Shown piece after piece: positions 11,630-24,010 of a stretch of DNA of 64,000 bases. This stretch comes from Sebastes aleutianus. Its lineage: Eukaryota; Chordata; Actinopteri; Perciformes; Sebastidae. The DNA lies in the NCBI GenBank assembly GCA_916700875.1, contig CAKAKS010000039.1, positions 25,989,315 through 26,053,314 of the forward strand, read 5' to 3'. Numbering within the stretch: position 1 is the stretch's first letter; each line of letters opens with the position of its first letter. Below the pieces are notes generated by a model, which saw nothing but the letters and a program-made list of their open reading frames with translations, made no database searches and was not told where the DNA came from. The position numbers and the translations under genes are program-made.

Positions 11630-12513
11630 GAAGTTTCTATTTTCTTAACTTTCTAAGATGTTATTCTCAGTTTTTGCTTGTTATACTCACGTCCCTGAGT
11701 CATCACTATTTGAGAGAACAGAATGCACTATGGCCTGCTGTTTTTAAATCGGGTAAAAGATAATATCTGAGTGTATTTGATGATGGTTTTTAATCAAGCA
11801 CCTTGTGAACTGTGGTACTCGGAGAGAATGTGTAAGCAGCACTAATTATTTTTTAATATGCACCACTCGTTGTTGTTGTTGTGTGTTTGTGTGTGTGTGG
11901 GGGTGGGTGGACTATCAGGGAGGCACTGGCTGTACTCTCCTGTGAAAATGTCCTTGTTCTCCCTGTTTGACCGTGCGGGTGTTGTGATAAACAGAGCAGC
12001 AGATGTGGGTTGGCTGTTTTGAAAGACAACCAGACTCTCTCCGCTGCTGCCGTGACGACTCCGGCGATTCTCTCCGGAGATAACGGCTACTGTACTAAAC
12101 GCACTCGATCTGATGGACACATTATGTTCGCACACTCACATCTGTGGGAAACAGTGTTAATGAGACGGTGCACGGACACAAATGTTTTCTCAGAAGCCCA
12201 CGTCATTCACTGAGATATTCTCTGAGATGAGAGAGTCAGAGGAAATCTGACAATGGAGGAAGGCCAACACAGGACATGAGGATAAATTAAGTTTCATCCT
12301 TAAGGATACAGTGTCTGTACAGCAGTCTAATACAATAGTCCTATAATAAATCCTGCCTTCATGAAGGTTGTAATGTTCAGCTTTTGTGTAAACTGTTTTA
12401 GAGAGGTGTTGATTCAACTGTGTGGAGGATGTAGCTCGTGGTACTGTTGAACTGTATTGCGAATACAGAGAGGCATTTCTGTTATTTAGCCTGCCACCAT
12501 TGATATTGTCATT
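11630..12513. other. mob2 intron 1; nothing recognised
   Basis: No exon or clear element identified. Confidence 0.45.
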
Positions 12514-12868
12514 TAGGGCTGCAACTAACGATTACTTTCATAGTCGATAAATGGCAATTATTTTCTCGATTAATTGATTACTTGTTTGGTCTATAAAAAG
12601 TCAGAAATGGTAAAAAGAAATGTCGATCAGTGTTTCCCAAAGCCCAAGATGACGTCTTCAAATGTCTTGTTTTGTCCATAAAAGATATTCAGCTTACTGT
12701 CATAGAGGAGTAAAGAAACCAAAAAATATTCACATTTAAAGAAGCTGGAATCCGAGAATTTTTACTTTTCTTTCTTGGAAAAATTACTCAAACCGATTAA
12801 TCAATTATCAAAATAGTTGGTGATTAATTTAATAGTTGACAATTAATCGATTAATCATTGCAGCTCTA
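12514..12868. mobile_element. hAT-like MITE with 8-bp target duplication
   Basis: It runs from TAGGGCTGCAAC to GCAGCTCTA (imperfect terminal inverted repeats). It is flanked by TTGTCATT on the left (12506-12513) and TTGTAATT on the right (12869-12876), a 7-of-8 match as expected for a hAT insertion. The interior contains the TCGATTAATTGATTA type of subterminal repeats. No transposase frame. A truncated relative lies at about 63165-63350 and another relative at 37627-37799. Confidence 0.75.
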
Positions 12869-14389
12869 TTGTAATTTTTTCTTAAAATTAACTCTGTGTA
12901 AATGTTCCTCCATATCTCACAAAAATGCTTACTTTAGATGAAAATAAACAGTTGTTATTTGTATATAACTGGAACTTTGTATACTCAGCCAGACCAGTGT
13001 TCTCCATTAATTACAAAAACAATGTTAAAAATGTCACCCCAAATATTGAGATAATTGAAACTATTGAAACACTGATTTAAAATGAAATTGTCAAATAGAT
13101 ATAAAGTGACACTGATAAATGTACAGAAGTTATATGTTAACTTTACAAAAGATACTTTTCTTGGAAATACTATGAAGAAATTGTACATTTTGTGGAATAT
13201 TATTCAAAGATATCCATCTATCCATCTATCTATCTATCTATCTATCTATCAATCAATCATATACATCTGTACAACTTGTTTACTGTTCATTAGCTCAGCA
13301 AGTTTAGACCTGGTCAGTTAGTTCCATGTTCTCGGGGTTAAAGAGCAAACAGGGCATTGGCCGGGGTGAAATAACAACTCCAACACCAATGTCGCTGTTT
13401 GCTCACATGCCAGACAGTCTGATGGAGTTGTGCTGTCTGCTGATGCAGGAAATGGAGACCTTTCCCCCGGGAAAGGGGTCCCCAAACCTCTCCTTTCATC
13501 CCTCATCTCTGTTTGTTATTGTTTGCATCTAGTGGGCCGATAGAATGCGGCCTCGCTGCACGAGTTATGTAATATACCTAGAAACAGATTGGCGTGTGTT
13601 TAAGAAGCGAACTAATAGGATTTGACTTGTGCTCTTTAGGCAGCGTGTTGATCTTATCAGCTGCTTTTTAAATCATTATCGTTTCTGCTGACGTGATGGT
13701 TCCTTTGATTTGGATTCAGATTGACCTCAGGATGATGCTGTGCCATACCTGTCTTTATGGTATATAGATTTTAAACATTGTTCACATAGTTGCCTCATTT
13801 CATTGGTCACGCTCTGTTTCAGTCAGACAGTGATGATATGTAGAATATGTCAACACAGTCACTCAAGCAGAGATGAACTGTGTCTGCTTGACATCAATCA
13901 GTCACTCATTCCCTACTGTATTATCATCAGGCCATCAGCGCCATGTTAAAGGAACATTCTGTACATTTAAGTCTGTGTGTGTTAGTGGGAGGCTGTTCTG
14001 GGAAGCGCTATGGGTTACATCCACATTCCCCTCGGCAGGAAATCTGTGACTAAATGCCCTCACTTAGGAGTTAATGAGCTGGATCAGGGTGGGCATGCAA
14101 GACCTCGGAGCAGAAAACAGAAAGCCACCCAAACTGTGTGCATGAACCCCACACCCTCTTCTTTATCTCTGCATCATTCGCTTTTAAGACTCCCCACCAA
14201 CAGTCGCTACAGTGCTGTCTTTGTGTGGTCCGGTTCTGTCCCAACTCCTCGAGAGCCTCTACTAGACTTTAGAGCCTAACTATTGTGTTAGATGAGTCTG
14301 ATTTTGCGCTTCACCTTCTGGCCTGTTGGAGCTCTTCTCTCTGCTCCTTTAACTGAGGGCTTCTTCCCCTCAGACCAGGGCGCAACTCC
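12869..14389. other. mob2 intron 1; nothing recognised except a tetranucleotide repeat
   Basis: No exon recognised. An (ATCT)n run occupies about 13212-13250. Confidence 0.45.
13212..13250. repeat. (ATCT)n microsatellite
   Basis: About nine tandem ATCT units with a few substitutions at the ends. Confidence 0.9.
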
Positions 14390-14394
14390 AGGGT

Positions 14395-14985
14395 CTGAGA
14401 ACTGAAGCCAATATGGAAGTGCCTTAAACTTCCATTTTCTCTAATAGCCAGCAGGAGGCGACTCCTCTGGTTGCAAAAAGAAGTCTGATTGTATAAAAGT
14501 CTATGAGAAAATGACCCTACTTCTCACTTGATTTATTACCTCAGTAAACATTGTAAACATGAGTTTATGGTCTCAATTGTTAGTTTGAAGTCTAACAATT
14601 ACTCAGTACAGCATGATTGTCATTTAGTAAATTATGGTCCCATTTAGAGTCAAATAGACCATAAAGCTGGGTATGCTTTAGGGCGTGGCTACCTTCTGAT
14701 TGACAGATCTCTACCACGACGCTGTCTGGCTTTCATCGAACTTTAACCCTTTCACAGTATGTTTTCAGTTCATGATAGTTAATTATAACCTTTTTGGTTG
14801 CCTAAAAATGCCTTATTCAGCATTTGATTGTACTTAGCTCCACCCTCTTGTGTCACTTCTGGTTGCAAAAAAACAAGATCGCGACGGCCAACATGCCAAA
14901 TTCAAGTCTTCAAAACGTCAGTCCACAAACCAACGGGTGACATCACAGTGACTACATCTATCCACTTCTTATATACAGTCTATGC
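14395..14985. repeat. Dispersed fish-type repeat
   Basis: The 5' part (ctgaagccaatatggaagtg) and the 3' end (cttatatacagtctatg) resemble the two ends of a repeat that I know to be widespread in percomorph fish. Boundaries and class are approximate and come from memory, not from a search. Confidence 0.4.
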
Positions 14986-16595
14986 CTCAGACAGACTTGG
15001 AAATCCAGGCTGGCATTGCTCTCATGTTTTGTTGCTTTTCTTCTTTTATTTTTTTCTTCTTAGTACCATGAAAAGGGAGCTCTGTTCACCCTGAAGCCCC
15101 ATGGCCTACCCCATCATACCCCACCCCACACATCCTGTGCAAACATGGGCGCTACCCCCGGTTCTTTTACCGCCACCTCCTCTTCGCCTCCTCCATCTCT
15201 CCCTGTGTTCCATGACGGTCTTTCTCCTACATCCAGCCCCCTCCACCTTTATTCTCTATACTTCTCTCAGACTGGCTCTTGTGCTCCTGAGCAAACAGTA
15301 GCACATGTTTGACCGTAACTCCCTTTGCGCGTCTTCTTTACGTCACAAACTCCCGTCTTCTTGTCCCCAAGCCTCACCTCTCCTTGCTCAGTGGTTTCAC
15401 TGTATAACTGCTATACTATTACCTTCATGTATATTTTAATGTTTGACACTCTGCTTTCTCCTATGCTCTTTGTATTACTGTAGCCACACCAGTAGTGGAA
15501 AGTAACTCATTAAGTTTTACAGTCTTCAAAGGATGCTGGCGTCTAGCGTCAGCATAGTGCCTGTTAGGTTTCAAGTGTCACAAAAAAGCACACAGAGCAT
15601 CCACACCCTCATTATAAAACCTGGAATGGAAAAGTGGAATGGAAAACTAGCTGTGAGGTTGTGTAAGTTTTCAGACAACGTCTGCAGTGAGAGGCCTTTT
15701 CCAAGGGTCGGTACTGTTCTTGGTGATGTAGCCTACTCTCAGCTTTCTTCTTACTTTAATGCAAAAAAAAAAAAGTTTTAATTTCCTTTTTGACTTCTCT
15801 CCAGAGCTGCTCTTTAGGTTTCAAAATTGACTCCGCTTGCCTCATGTATAAACTGTGCACACCTACATTTTGTGACAGCAGATGGCAGCGTTGCTCTCAC
15901 ACCTGAGTTGTCTCTGGAATAGTGTGTGTGTGTTTGTGTATAAAACAAGGAATGTTCTCTCTCACACAAGCACGGCACTACAGCCAAACCACCCTGCGCA
16001 CTGTTGTGTTACAATGGAGCTGTAATCTGTTAGTAATGTTTTGGTTTGGCTTAGAAATGTTCAGAATTTTATCTGCAGTCGGGAGATCAGCAGGTTTTGT
16101 GTGTGTGCATGTGTCCTCAGTGCCAAGGTTATCAAACTATTCCCAGGAAAAGCCACATTCTTTTCCTTTTTTTGAGGTTTATTAGAGTTCTGGGAAGCCG
16201 TGTGTAGCCTTCAGTAACCTTTTCTGTTTCCTCCAGCAATGCACAAGGCACAACGCAGGCAAACACTTACACTTGTGCGCAAATGTAATAACTCAAATAT
16301 CATGAGAAAAAGGAAAAAGGAAATACGAACACAGTTCCATGACAACTGGGCAAACTCCATCTGCTGATAATTTGATTTGATCAAAAGCTCCAGAGCAGCT
16401 ACTGAATGGACCATGTGGGGAGATTGTTTTCTCTGATCCTGTTTCCAAACTCAAAAATGAACTCAACTGAAATGAACTCCGAACCTCAACTATAAGGGCA
16501 GTTTGAGTGTTTATGAGTGGAACTCACATTATCTTGAATCCTCTTACTACCTGACAATGATGGGTTCCCTTGCTCCTCTGTTTATAAGGTATGAT
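14986..16595. other. mob2 intron 1; includes an exon-like open stretch and a repeat scrap
   Basis: A strong polypyrimidine tract and AG at 15030-15063 precede an 82-codon open frame (see findings), but it shows no recognised domain. At 15490-15515, agtggaaagtaactcattaa is a short relic of the terminus of a repeat seen again near 47970-48058. Confidence 0.35.
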
Positions 16596-16732
16596 GGTAC
16601 GTATCCACAGCCTCCGTCTTTTCCACGCTTCCCATTCATTGTCTATGTAAGCAGCCAGTTTAAAAGCTGGTAGCAGCAGCCCACGAGGGAAAGCGTTCGT
16701 CCAATCAAGTGACGCCCCTGTGGACATGTACC
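16596..16732. mobile_element. Internally deleted MITE copy
   Basis: It begins GGTACGTATCCACAG and ends CTGTGGACATGTACC (terminal inverted repeats). Its two halves match the outer parts of the 511-bp element at 20358-20868 (ttccacgcttcccattcatt on the left; gcagcagccca on the right), so it is a deletion derivative of the same family. Confidence 0.65.
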
Positions 16733-19700
16733 ATAAGTCATTATATAAGTGCACAGTACGCCCACTTCCTCACACTGTCTTTGTCCCCTTTGTCATGTGA
16801 TTAATCTCATGACTTTGATGGCGCGACCCTAGCAGGACAGAGTGCCTCATCGCCATTCCCCTTTTACCTGGCGGCCTGAGGACAAAGTGACATTCTGGCC
16901 GTGCTTTGAAAACCTGCGATGCAGCAGCGTGACACAGGTTATTCCACATGTCAGCGACCTCACCTGTCTCTCTTCCACCTTGACCGCTAAGTGGTAACCT
17001 TGTCGCCTCCGTCAGTTTCTGCACCACTATATCTCAGCTGACCTCGCACCTGAGCCTCGGGGCTCACAGGTACGCGCCGGGAATGTGCGCTCTTACACTT
17101 GACAGACAGGTGTTTGGCTACCCAGGTGGTGAATTATGGGATGGATCGAGACTCTCCCCTGCTAAGGAATGTTGGGAGGAGGAGTGCAGCGAGCGGCCAG
17201 GGCATGCTGTGACAACCTCCCACACTGAGCCAAACTCTTTCACTCCTCTCATCCTAAATTCTATTACTCCTTTTTTTGTTCTGTTTTTCACTTCCTCCCG
17301 TGCCCTCTCTTCACCCCTCTCGCTTAACTAATCTGAACTGCTCCCCCTTTCTCACTTCCTTCCTCCTCGTCCGTTGCCTTCTCCCATTTCATCCTTCCCT
17401 CCTCTTCATATTCCATTCTGGTCCATTCCCGCTGATATGATAGTGGTTAATCTAAGCAGTATCCATGGAGATGGTGATTTATAAACGTCTGGACACGAGT
17501 CTGGTATTTCTCATCTCCTGTCTTCCATCTTCCATCAGTCACAAGCCAGTCAGAACACGGCCTCCTGTATTCCAAACATACTTCTCTCTTCCTTTTTGAA
17601 ATCGCTCCAGAAAATATGCCTAAACAGTTTAAACATTTCAAAATCCGAACTAATCTGACCTCTAATGGGATTATGAGTGCAGCGGCAATTAGGGAGTCGA
17701 GTATTTTTCCTTTGTGCCGTCGCTGCTGTTAAAAGGAGCGTGAAGTTGAACCCTAATGTTTGCTCATGAGGTGCACACACATCTACCTCCCAAACAAGAA
17801 GTCAAACCAAACTTCTTAGATCTCCTGCTCTTGGCCTCCTTTCGTTCGCTCTTCATGTTGCTCTTCTTCCTCAGCGCTCCTCTCCTCTCCTTTGTTTATC
17901 CAGGCTGCGTGTGCAGAGAGCGGCGGCGTGTCTTTGCTTGCAGCCCTTCCCCGACAGGAATGCAGAGCAAAAGGAGAGATGAAGCCAGGGAGAGAAGGGG
18001 CGCACATGCAAAGAGAGAAAGAGGACTTTAAGGTTTTAAAGTGGGAGAGAAAGAAATACTGATATATGATTAAAAAAAAAAAAAGTCAAACGGTTCCCTA
18101 AATCATGAAGTGCAGAGGTAAACTCCTGCTACTTTGCCAAGTTTGATGCTGCCAATGCACAGACACTGTACAGGCCACACATACTCAGTATTTCATGCAG
18201 CGCACACAGAGGGTAAAGTTGGTTCTGGGACCTAGATTGGCTGATTTGTCTTTTCTAGGATCAGTTCTTTTATTTTTTAGAAGGAGAAAGTGGCAGGCTG
18301 ATAATGTATTTTTGCTATAATTTAAATTTTTTTAGCTGTGGCAGCAGAAACGTCTCTCTTGGTTGGTATTGCTGGTTGGGTCACTGGGTTCAGCGTGCAG
18401 AGTGTCTCTTGGCCCTGATGACCTTTATCCGGGCCTATAGAAAACCCCCAAGCACTAAAGACCTTCAGTGTCCACTGTTTTCACTGGCTAAGACCTTACC
18501 TAAACATACTACACCACTCCCACACACCCAGAACGCAACGCCAACTGAAGGTCTTTACAGAGCAACTTGGAACTGCTCTGATTTTTTATTTATTCATTTT
18601 GGTTTTAACACGGTTGGCCATCCGACCCGTCTGTCATTTTGATCCCGGCTGTGATTGGCTGGAGATGTGCTTCGCAAGGGCAGGGACTGAGCAGTTGCCA
18701 GGCCCCAAGGCGCATCTGCTGCGGTTGTGACTCATCTGCTGCTGGCCTGGAATCAGTGTTTGCTTTGTCTCAAATAAGTGGAATGTCCGCTGACTTTCAG
18801 ACCCAACCTGTTCGGCCAGCTATCCATCTCTCGGCAGTGAAGAGAGCGCTGCAGGCCAACACACTTTGCCCAAAATGTCCTACTCATTTGGACTGCTTTT
18901 TTCATGTCTTTATGTGTTTTTTTTTGTAGTTTGCAGTCCGTTGTCTCTCTCCTATATCAGCAGATGGTTACAAGTTTGTTCTTGAGCTGTTAACATACCT
19001 GTGTAACATATTTCTTTCAACATAGTACCGCCTCCTAACTGGTGCGTTATAACGTCAGCGCTGTAATGATTTGAATTACTTGCATTTTTTTCCGTCGCGG
19101 CCTTTATTTTCCTCGTGTTATCTGTTGGTCTGATCAGTTATCGCTGTAGTTATCGTGCGTATTGTCATTTCGTCAGTCATCATTTAACACATCCATCAGT
19201 CACAAGACCAGTGAGGTCACAGTGTTTCCATACACAGCCTTTATTTCTTCTCCTCCCCTCTTTTTTATGAGTGAGTGAGTTTTCTAATTAAATCTGGGTC
19301 TTTGCTGTCTGTCTGTATCTCCAGGGGGGTTGTTGTCTTTTGATGAGAGCGGCATACTTGAAGCAGCTTGTTATTACTGATAAAAGTCACTCAGTTAGTT
19401 AAAAAGATCTTTTATTCTCCCCTAAGTTGTTATGTATCCCTTAACATTTTAAATGTAACCCAAAGTGTCCCACAAAGTAATGAGTAATCAGAAGTAGGCT
19501 GTTTTAACTTGTATCTTTGCCACTATGCTCCCTGATAAATATACGTAGTGCCAGTGAACATCTGTTTTTTATGGGAGCAGGTGTCAGATAGAGTGATGCC
19601 ATGTCTTGTCTGCATGGTGGAAGGGCACATGACTGTGACGTTAGCAGAGAAGAAGGAGCAAACCTCTGTCCTCCAGACGATGGTATGTCACCGTTGGTTT

Positions 19701-20357
19701 CCATCTACGTCACACGTTGTGTAAGAGGGGGACCGCCTTGTGCAGCTCAGCGGCACCGTCTCTGTCTACATCTGCTCTGTTAGTCTGCAGCTCGCATAAC
19801 GCGACAAATTACAGGCGTTACTACATATTACCTGTTTAACCAAAGAGAAGGCAGCTTTAAGTTAAAAACCACCTGCTCTTTTAACCCTCATGCCTGATTC
19901 ATTAAAGCACTCCGCATTGAGTGTAGAGGCCCAGGCCAAGCCCCAGTGATCTTGAATGGATGTCTTCTATTTTCAGACCGCATGCATCCAATAGTTAGTA
20001 GCAAATTAATGGAAAGTTCCCTGAGCATGGGATTTCCATTACAGCAACACACTGCTTTCTCATGGGTGGTCACAAGTAGCACATGATTACTTCATGTATT
20101 AACAATTTTACACTGTAATACAGTATATCACATAACTCTTTATATACAGTACGTATGATTTGCTATGGTATGTATACTGTATATTTAGCAGCCGTGCAAG
20201 AACTTTGTTGAAATGAAACCGATTAAAATTGGTATTTTTTTTTCCCAAAGAAACAAGATTACAAAGCTGGCCAGACATTTGATGACGATTTGTTGTACAG
20301 TTTTCAATACTCAGTGATGCGGATACATTTTAGTTGCTATGAAAAACTCAGCTCATA
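16733..20357. other. mob2 intron 1; nothing recognised
   Basis: No exon, RNA gene or clear transposon identified. Some CT-rich tracts occur near 17330-17410. Confidence 0.4.
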
Positions 20358-20868
20358 GGTACGTGTCCACAGCCTCTATCCTTTCCACGCTTCCCATTCA
20401 TTTTCTATGTTAAGCAGCCGTGCAATGCATTCTGGTAGTGTGACGGCGGGATTCGAGACACGCACCGTCACGTCGCCCGCTCCTCATTTGCATAAAGTTG
20501 AAGTCAAGGCTACTTTATGCAAATCGGGGGCGTCCGGCGCGACTCGCCGCCTCTGGAAACCTCCGAGGAACTTTTAAACTAAGTGTTGTCGATCCAAAAT
20601 AAAGACAGATTCAGCAACTGCATGACTTATTTGTCGCATAAAATATTTTCAGAAACACATTCCGGTGAACTATTTTCGTGAAATAAGAGAAGAAAGTTTC
20701 CAAACGAGCCGCCATGTTTGTTCCGGTTTGAAAGCTGGGAGCAGCAGCCCAAGATGGAAAGCTTTCATCCAATCAGGTGCCTTGTGTCTAGTGGCAGCCC
20801 ATCAAGCGTCCAATGCTGGGATGCGAGGCGATCCCTTGCGATAAAAAACGCCACTGTGGACATGTACC
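20358..20868. mobile_element. Longer MITE copy of the same family
   Basis: Terminal inverted repeats GGTACGTGTCCACAG and CTGTGGACATGTACC. The 511-bp interior includes a GC-rich segment (20440-20570) that is absent from the short copy at 16596-16732. No transposase frame. The target duplication is not clear, so I do not assign a superfamily. Confidence 0.65.
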
Positions 20869-23680
20869 ATCACTATACACAACAACCCCAGTCCTCCCCA
20901 CCCCTCACCAGCTCAGTCACTCACCTGCTCTCACACAGTCGCTGATTTGTGCATACCCACGTACATACGGCATGTCCTTCCTCCCCTCCCTCTTTGCACT
21001 GTTCTCTGTATTCTTTATGGGCCAGGTCAGGCAGGCCGATGCTATATTTAGCACCAGGGGGAAAAGTCAGTGCCCTGTTCTGGTCTCCCCCTCCCCCCTC
21101 ACCCCTCTGCTCCTCACCACTGCTACCACAGCAGGAGCCACTCACTGGGCCCCTGGATCACCTGACTCCACCCACCAAACCCCAGTACAGTGGTGTGGTA
21201 AGAAGGAGGGCAGTCAGTCATGTATGATGCGGGTACAGAGGCGCCACTGTCCCTCTAATTCTTTCAGATCATTTCTGTGGATCACATTAAAACATAAACA
21301 AGCGGCGCCTCAGAGGGTCCAACAGTCCACCAGCACGTCTCCAGACTCTACACACACATTACACACTCCCGTACATACGCACATAAGCACAGTCTTCACA
21401 TACAACACCCTCACAATCTCTTTTATCTCCCTCACTCGGCTACTTGCACCCACCCACATACGAGGAGTGCACATAGCTGCACAGATCCCAGAGATTAGTG
21501 TGTCTTTGTGTGTGTGTGTCCATGCTACAGCAGCCAGCTGGTCCAGTATTTCTCACATCTGTGGCCCCACAAGTTTTGTCTGAGGAGACAGAGGAAAAAA
21601 CAGACTTTTTGAAGACGAAGAAGTGAGAGACAATGAGAGGGAGAGGCGAGTAAAACAAACCAAGAAAGGGAGGAGAAATGTGTGAAGAGAGCAATAGAGG
21701 AGAGAATAAGAGAGGAGGTTTGTTGGGAGGCAGTAATTAGAGGGAAGAAGGGCGAGGGAATGATAGCTCCGTAACGTTAGTTGTAATCTTCTCATGAGTC
21801 GACTCCCAATGTTCATTTCCTCTCGTTCATTTTATACTTAGGTGTTATTGGCTCAGCTCTCTGTTGACGGTTTAATTAGAATTCACATTGCCCTCTTCAA
21901 ACCATAATATGAAACTTGTTCCAAACAATTCCCTCGCCCCACATACATGCACAGAACCCTGTCTAGATATACCTATGAATCTGCCTTTGGCTCTCTAACA
22001 GGCTTCGATTCCCCTCGCTGGTTCTTCAGCTTTGACATGTTTGAGCTTGTCAGGCCTGCCGTCAGCCTGTCACAGGACGCAGGTGAAGTTCACAATCAAC
22101 ACGAGGAATGTCACCCCACAGTGCCTGCGTGCACGCTGCGCTTAACATGGCGCCAGTTCTCACATTGAAAGAAGTGACAATATGCACACTTTTAACTGCA
22201 GGTTGTGTGTAAACTGCATTGTGTTGGTGAACCTGCTGAAACTCACCGTAGCCAGCTTTTGAGCCTAACATACAAGTACAGTAAATTATATTTGCACCAA
22301 AAAAATGGTATTCGGGACCGCCCTAAATCTTACATCTGAAAATTTTAGCTTTTTAGCCAACACTAAAAAAAAATCACAGAGATGTTTTTTGTCCTCTTGA
22401 AAATGAGGATAACTAAAAAAGTGGTTTGACAAAATAATCTTGGTGCACTTACTAGCTTTTTCTGGAGTTTTCAACCACATTTCACGGTCTGAGTCAAATT
22501 TCTAGTGTGCATTTACATTAGGAGTGATGTATCACTAGCTCTTCTCTGTTGCTTCGCCCTGTATTGTCATTGTAAAAGTCATGCTTATGTAGCAGCAACA
22601 CCTTTTTTTTCCATTGTAGTCCTCAATTACTAGCTGACCACCTGTTGCTACATTGTAACTACAGTTCAGGGAGATGCACCAACCACGTCCACATGGGCAG
22701 ACTTTGACGTCACCACAGCCCGCCCACCTGGTCCTCTCCTCTTCTCTGATTGGACAACAAAGGACAGAGGAGGAGGGGACTTCTGTAAACTTGACAAAGT
22801 TTCCTTTTTTGCTGAGTAGTTTAGTGAGAGTCAGAGCTCCAGATAGATCAATCCCCAGTGTGATTCAGACAGACTACACCTCCATAAATCTGAAACGGGA
22901 GATATTCTGACATCATATATTTTATGTTTTAAAACTATGGTCGGAGATTATTGCTCCTTTTCTGGAGACAAGTCGGACATGCACTCCCAGAGAAACTCCA
23001 AAAACGGACTAAGTTGCAAAATGGTGCTTCAGGCAGTCGGAAAAGTGCTAAGGTAAAAACTACTTACTTTAACTTGACAAAGTGGTGTCTGCTAAAACCT
23101 CAGAGTCGAGCATGCACTATCATATGATAGTTTATATGTTTTTATCGGCCGTATTGTCCGAGTAAATAACGTTTTGCGTCGTATAATGCTGCTTTTTTCC
23201 CGCAGAAGCCATAAACCTTGTGGACTGCATGTTTGTATTTTTTTCTGACGTCGTATTTTATCTTCAGCATGTTTTATTACAATGTTACAGACGTCCAGTT
23301 ACTTTGACAGAGATTATAAACTTAAATTTACCAGCCCGGTACTGGGAGCCTGAACGCCTCATTCCTCCTCCTGCTGCAGCTCACAAGACTCAACAAGAGC
23401 AAAGAGAAATGTGACACTCTCTCCTCATCTAGTCTAATAAATTATTCAAGACGCCTGTTAACGTTTTAGCATACACAACTTAAAGAGGGAAGCATTTTAA
23501 ATCAGAGCTCAAATTATTTATTTTTTAATAGAAATGGATAAATGAGCACATTATGGTCAGGGTTGAGCCTTTTAATCCTATATGAACCTTATCTCAGAGC
23601 ATCCCATTTACACTGTAGGCTACATTATAATCTGAAAATTGGAGGAAATAGGTGAAACATAATTTAGGACTAGAACTGAA
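20869..23680. other. mob2 intron 1; nothing firmly recognised
   Basis: A 256-codon open frame runs across 20813-21583, but it starts inside a MITE and has no recognisable domain, so I do not call a gene. The rest holds no clear element. Confidence 0.4.
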
Positions 23681-24010
23681 TAGGGCTGCACAATCGAAAT
23701 TTTATCGAAATCGTGATGTGGTCCACTTTGTTAAAGGTGAAATGTGTGTCAAAATACCATTTTAAATTAGATATTTCCATGCTGCAGAAATGTCCTGGCT
23801 AACACATCATATTCTACAGGCTTAAGAAAACATCTTTGTTTGGTACAGATCCCCACAAAAGTTACTCCATAATCATTTGAATATGTTTTTCAATGAAAAT
23901 GAGAATAACGATGAAAAAATGAATATTCCCTCTAATATCACAAATCATATCGCAATTACAATATCAGTCAAAATAAATGCAATTAGATATTTTTTCATAA
24001 TCGTGCAGCA
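23681..24010. mobile_element. hAT-like MITE with 8-bp target duplication
   Basis: It begins TAGGGCTGCACAAT and ends ATAATCGTGCAGCA. Flanks are GAACTGAA (23673-23680) and GAAATGAA (24011-24018), a 7-of-8 match. AT-rich interior without coding capacity. Confidence 0.7.

Noticed and set aside
20813..21583. 256-codon open frame on the plus strand
   Set aside because: Begins inside a MITE, has no domain I recognise, shows no splice context, and is rich in Thr, Pro, His and Ser as expected from C-rich DNA.
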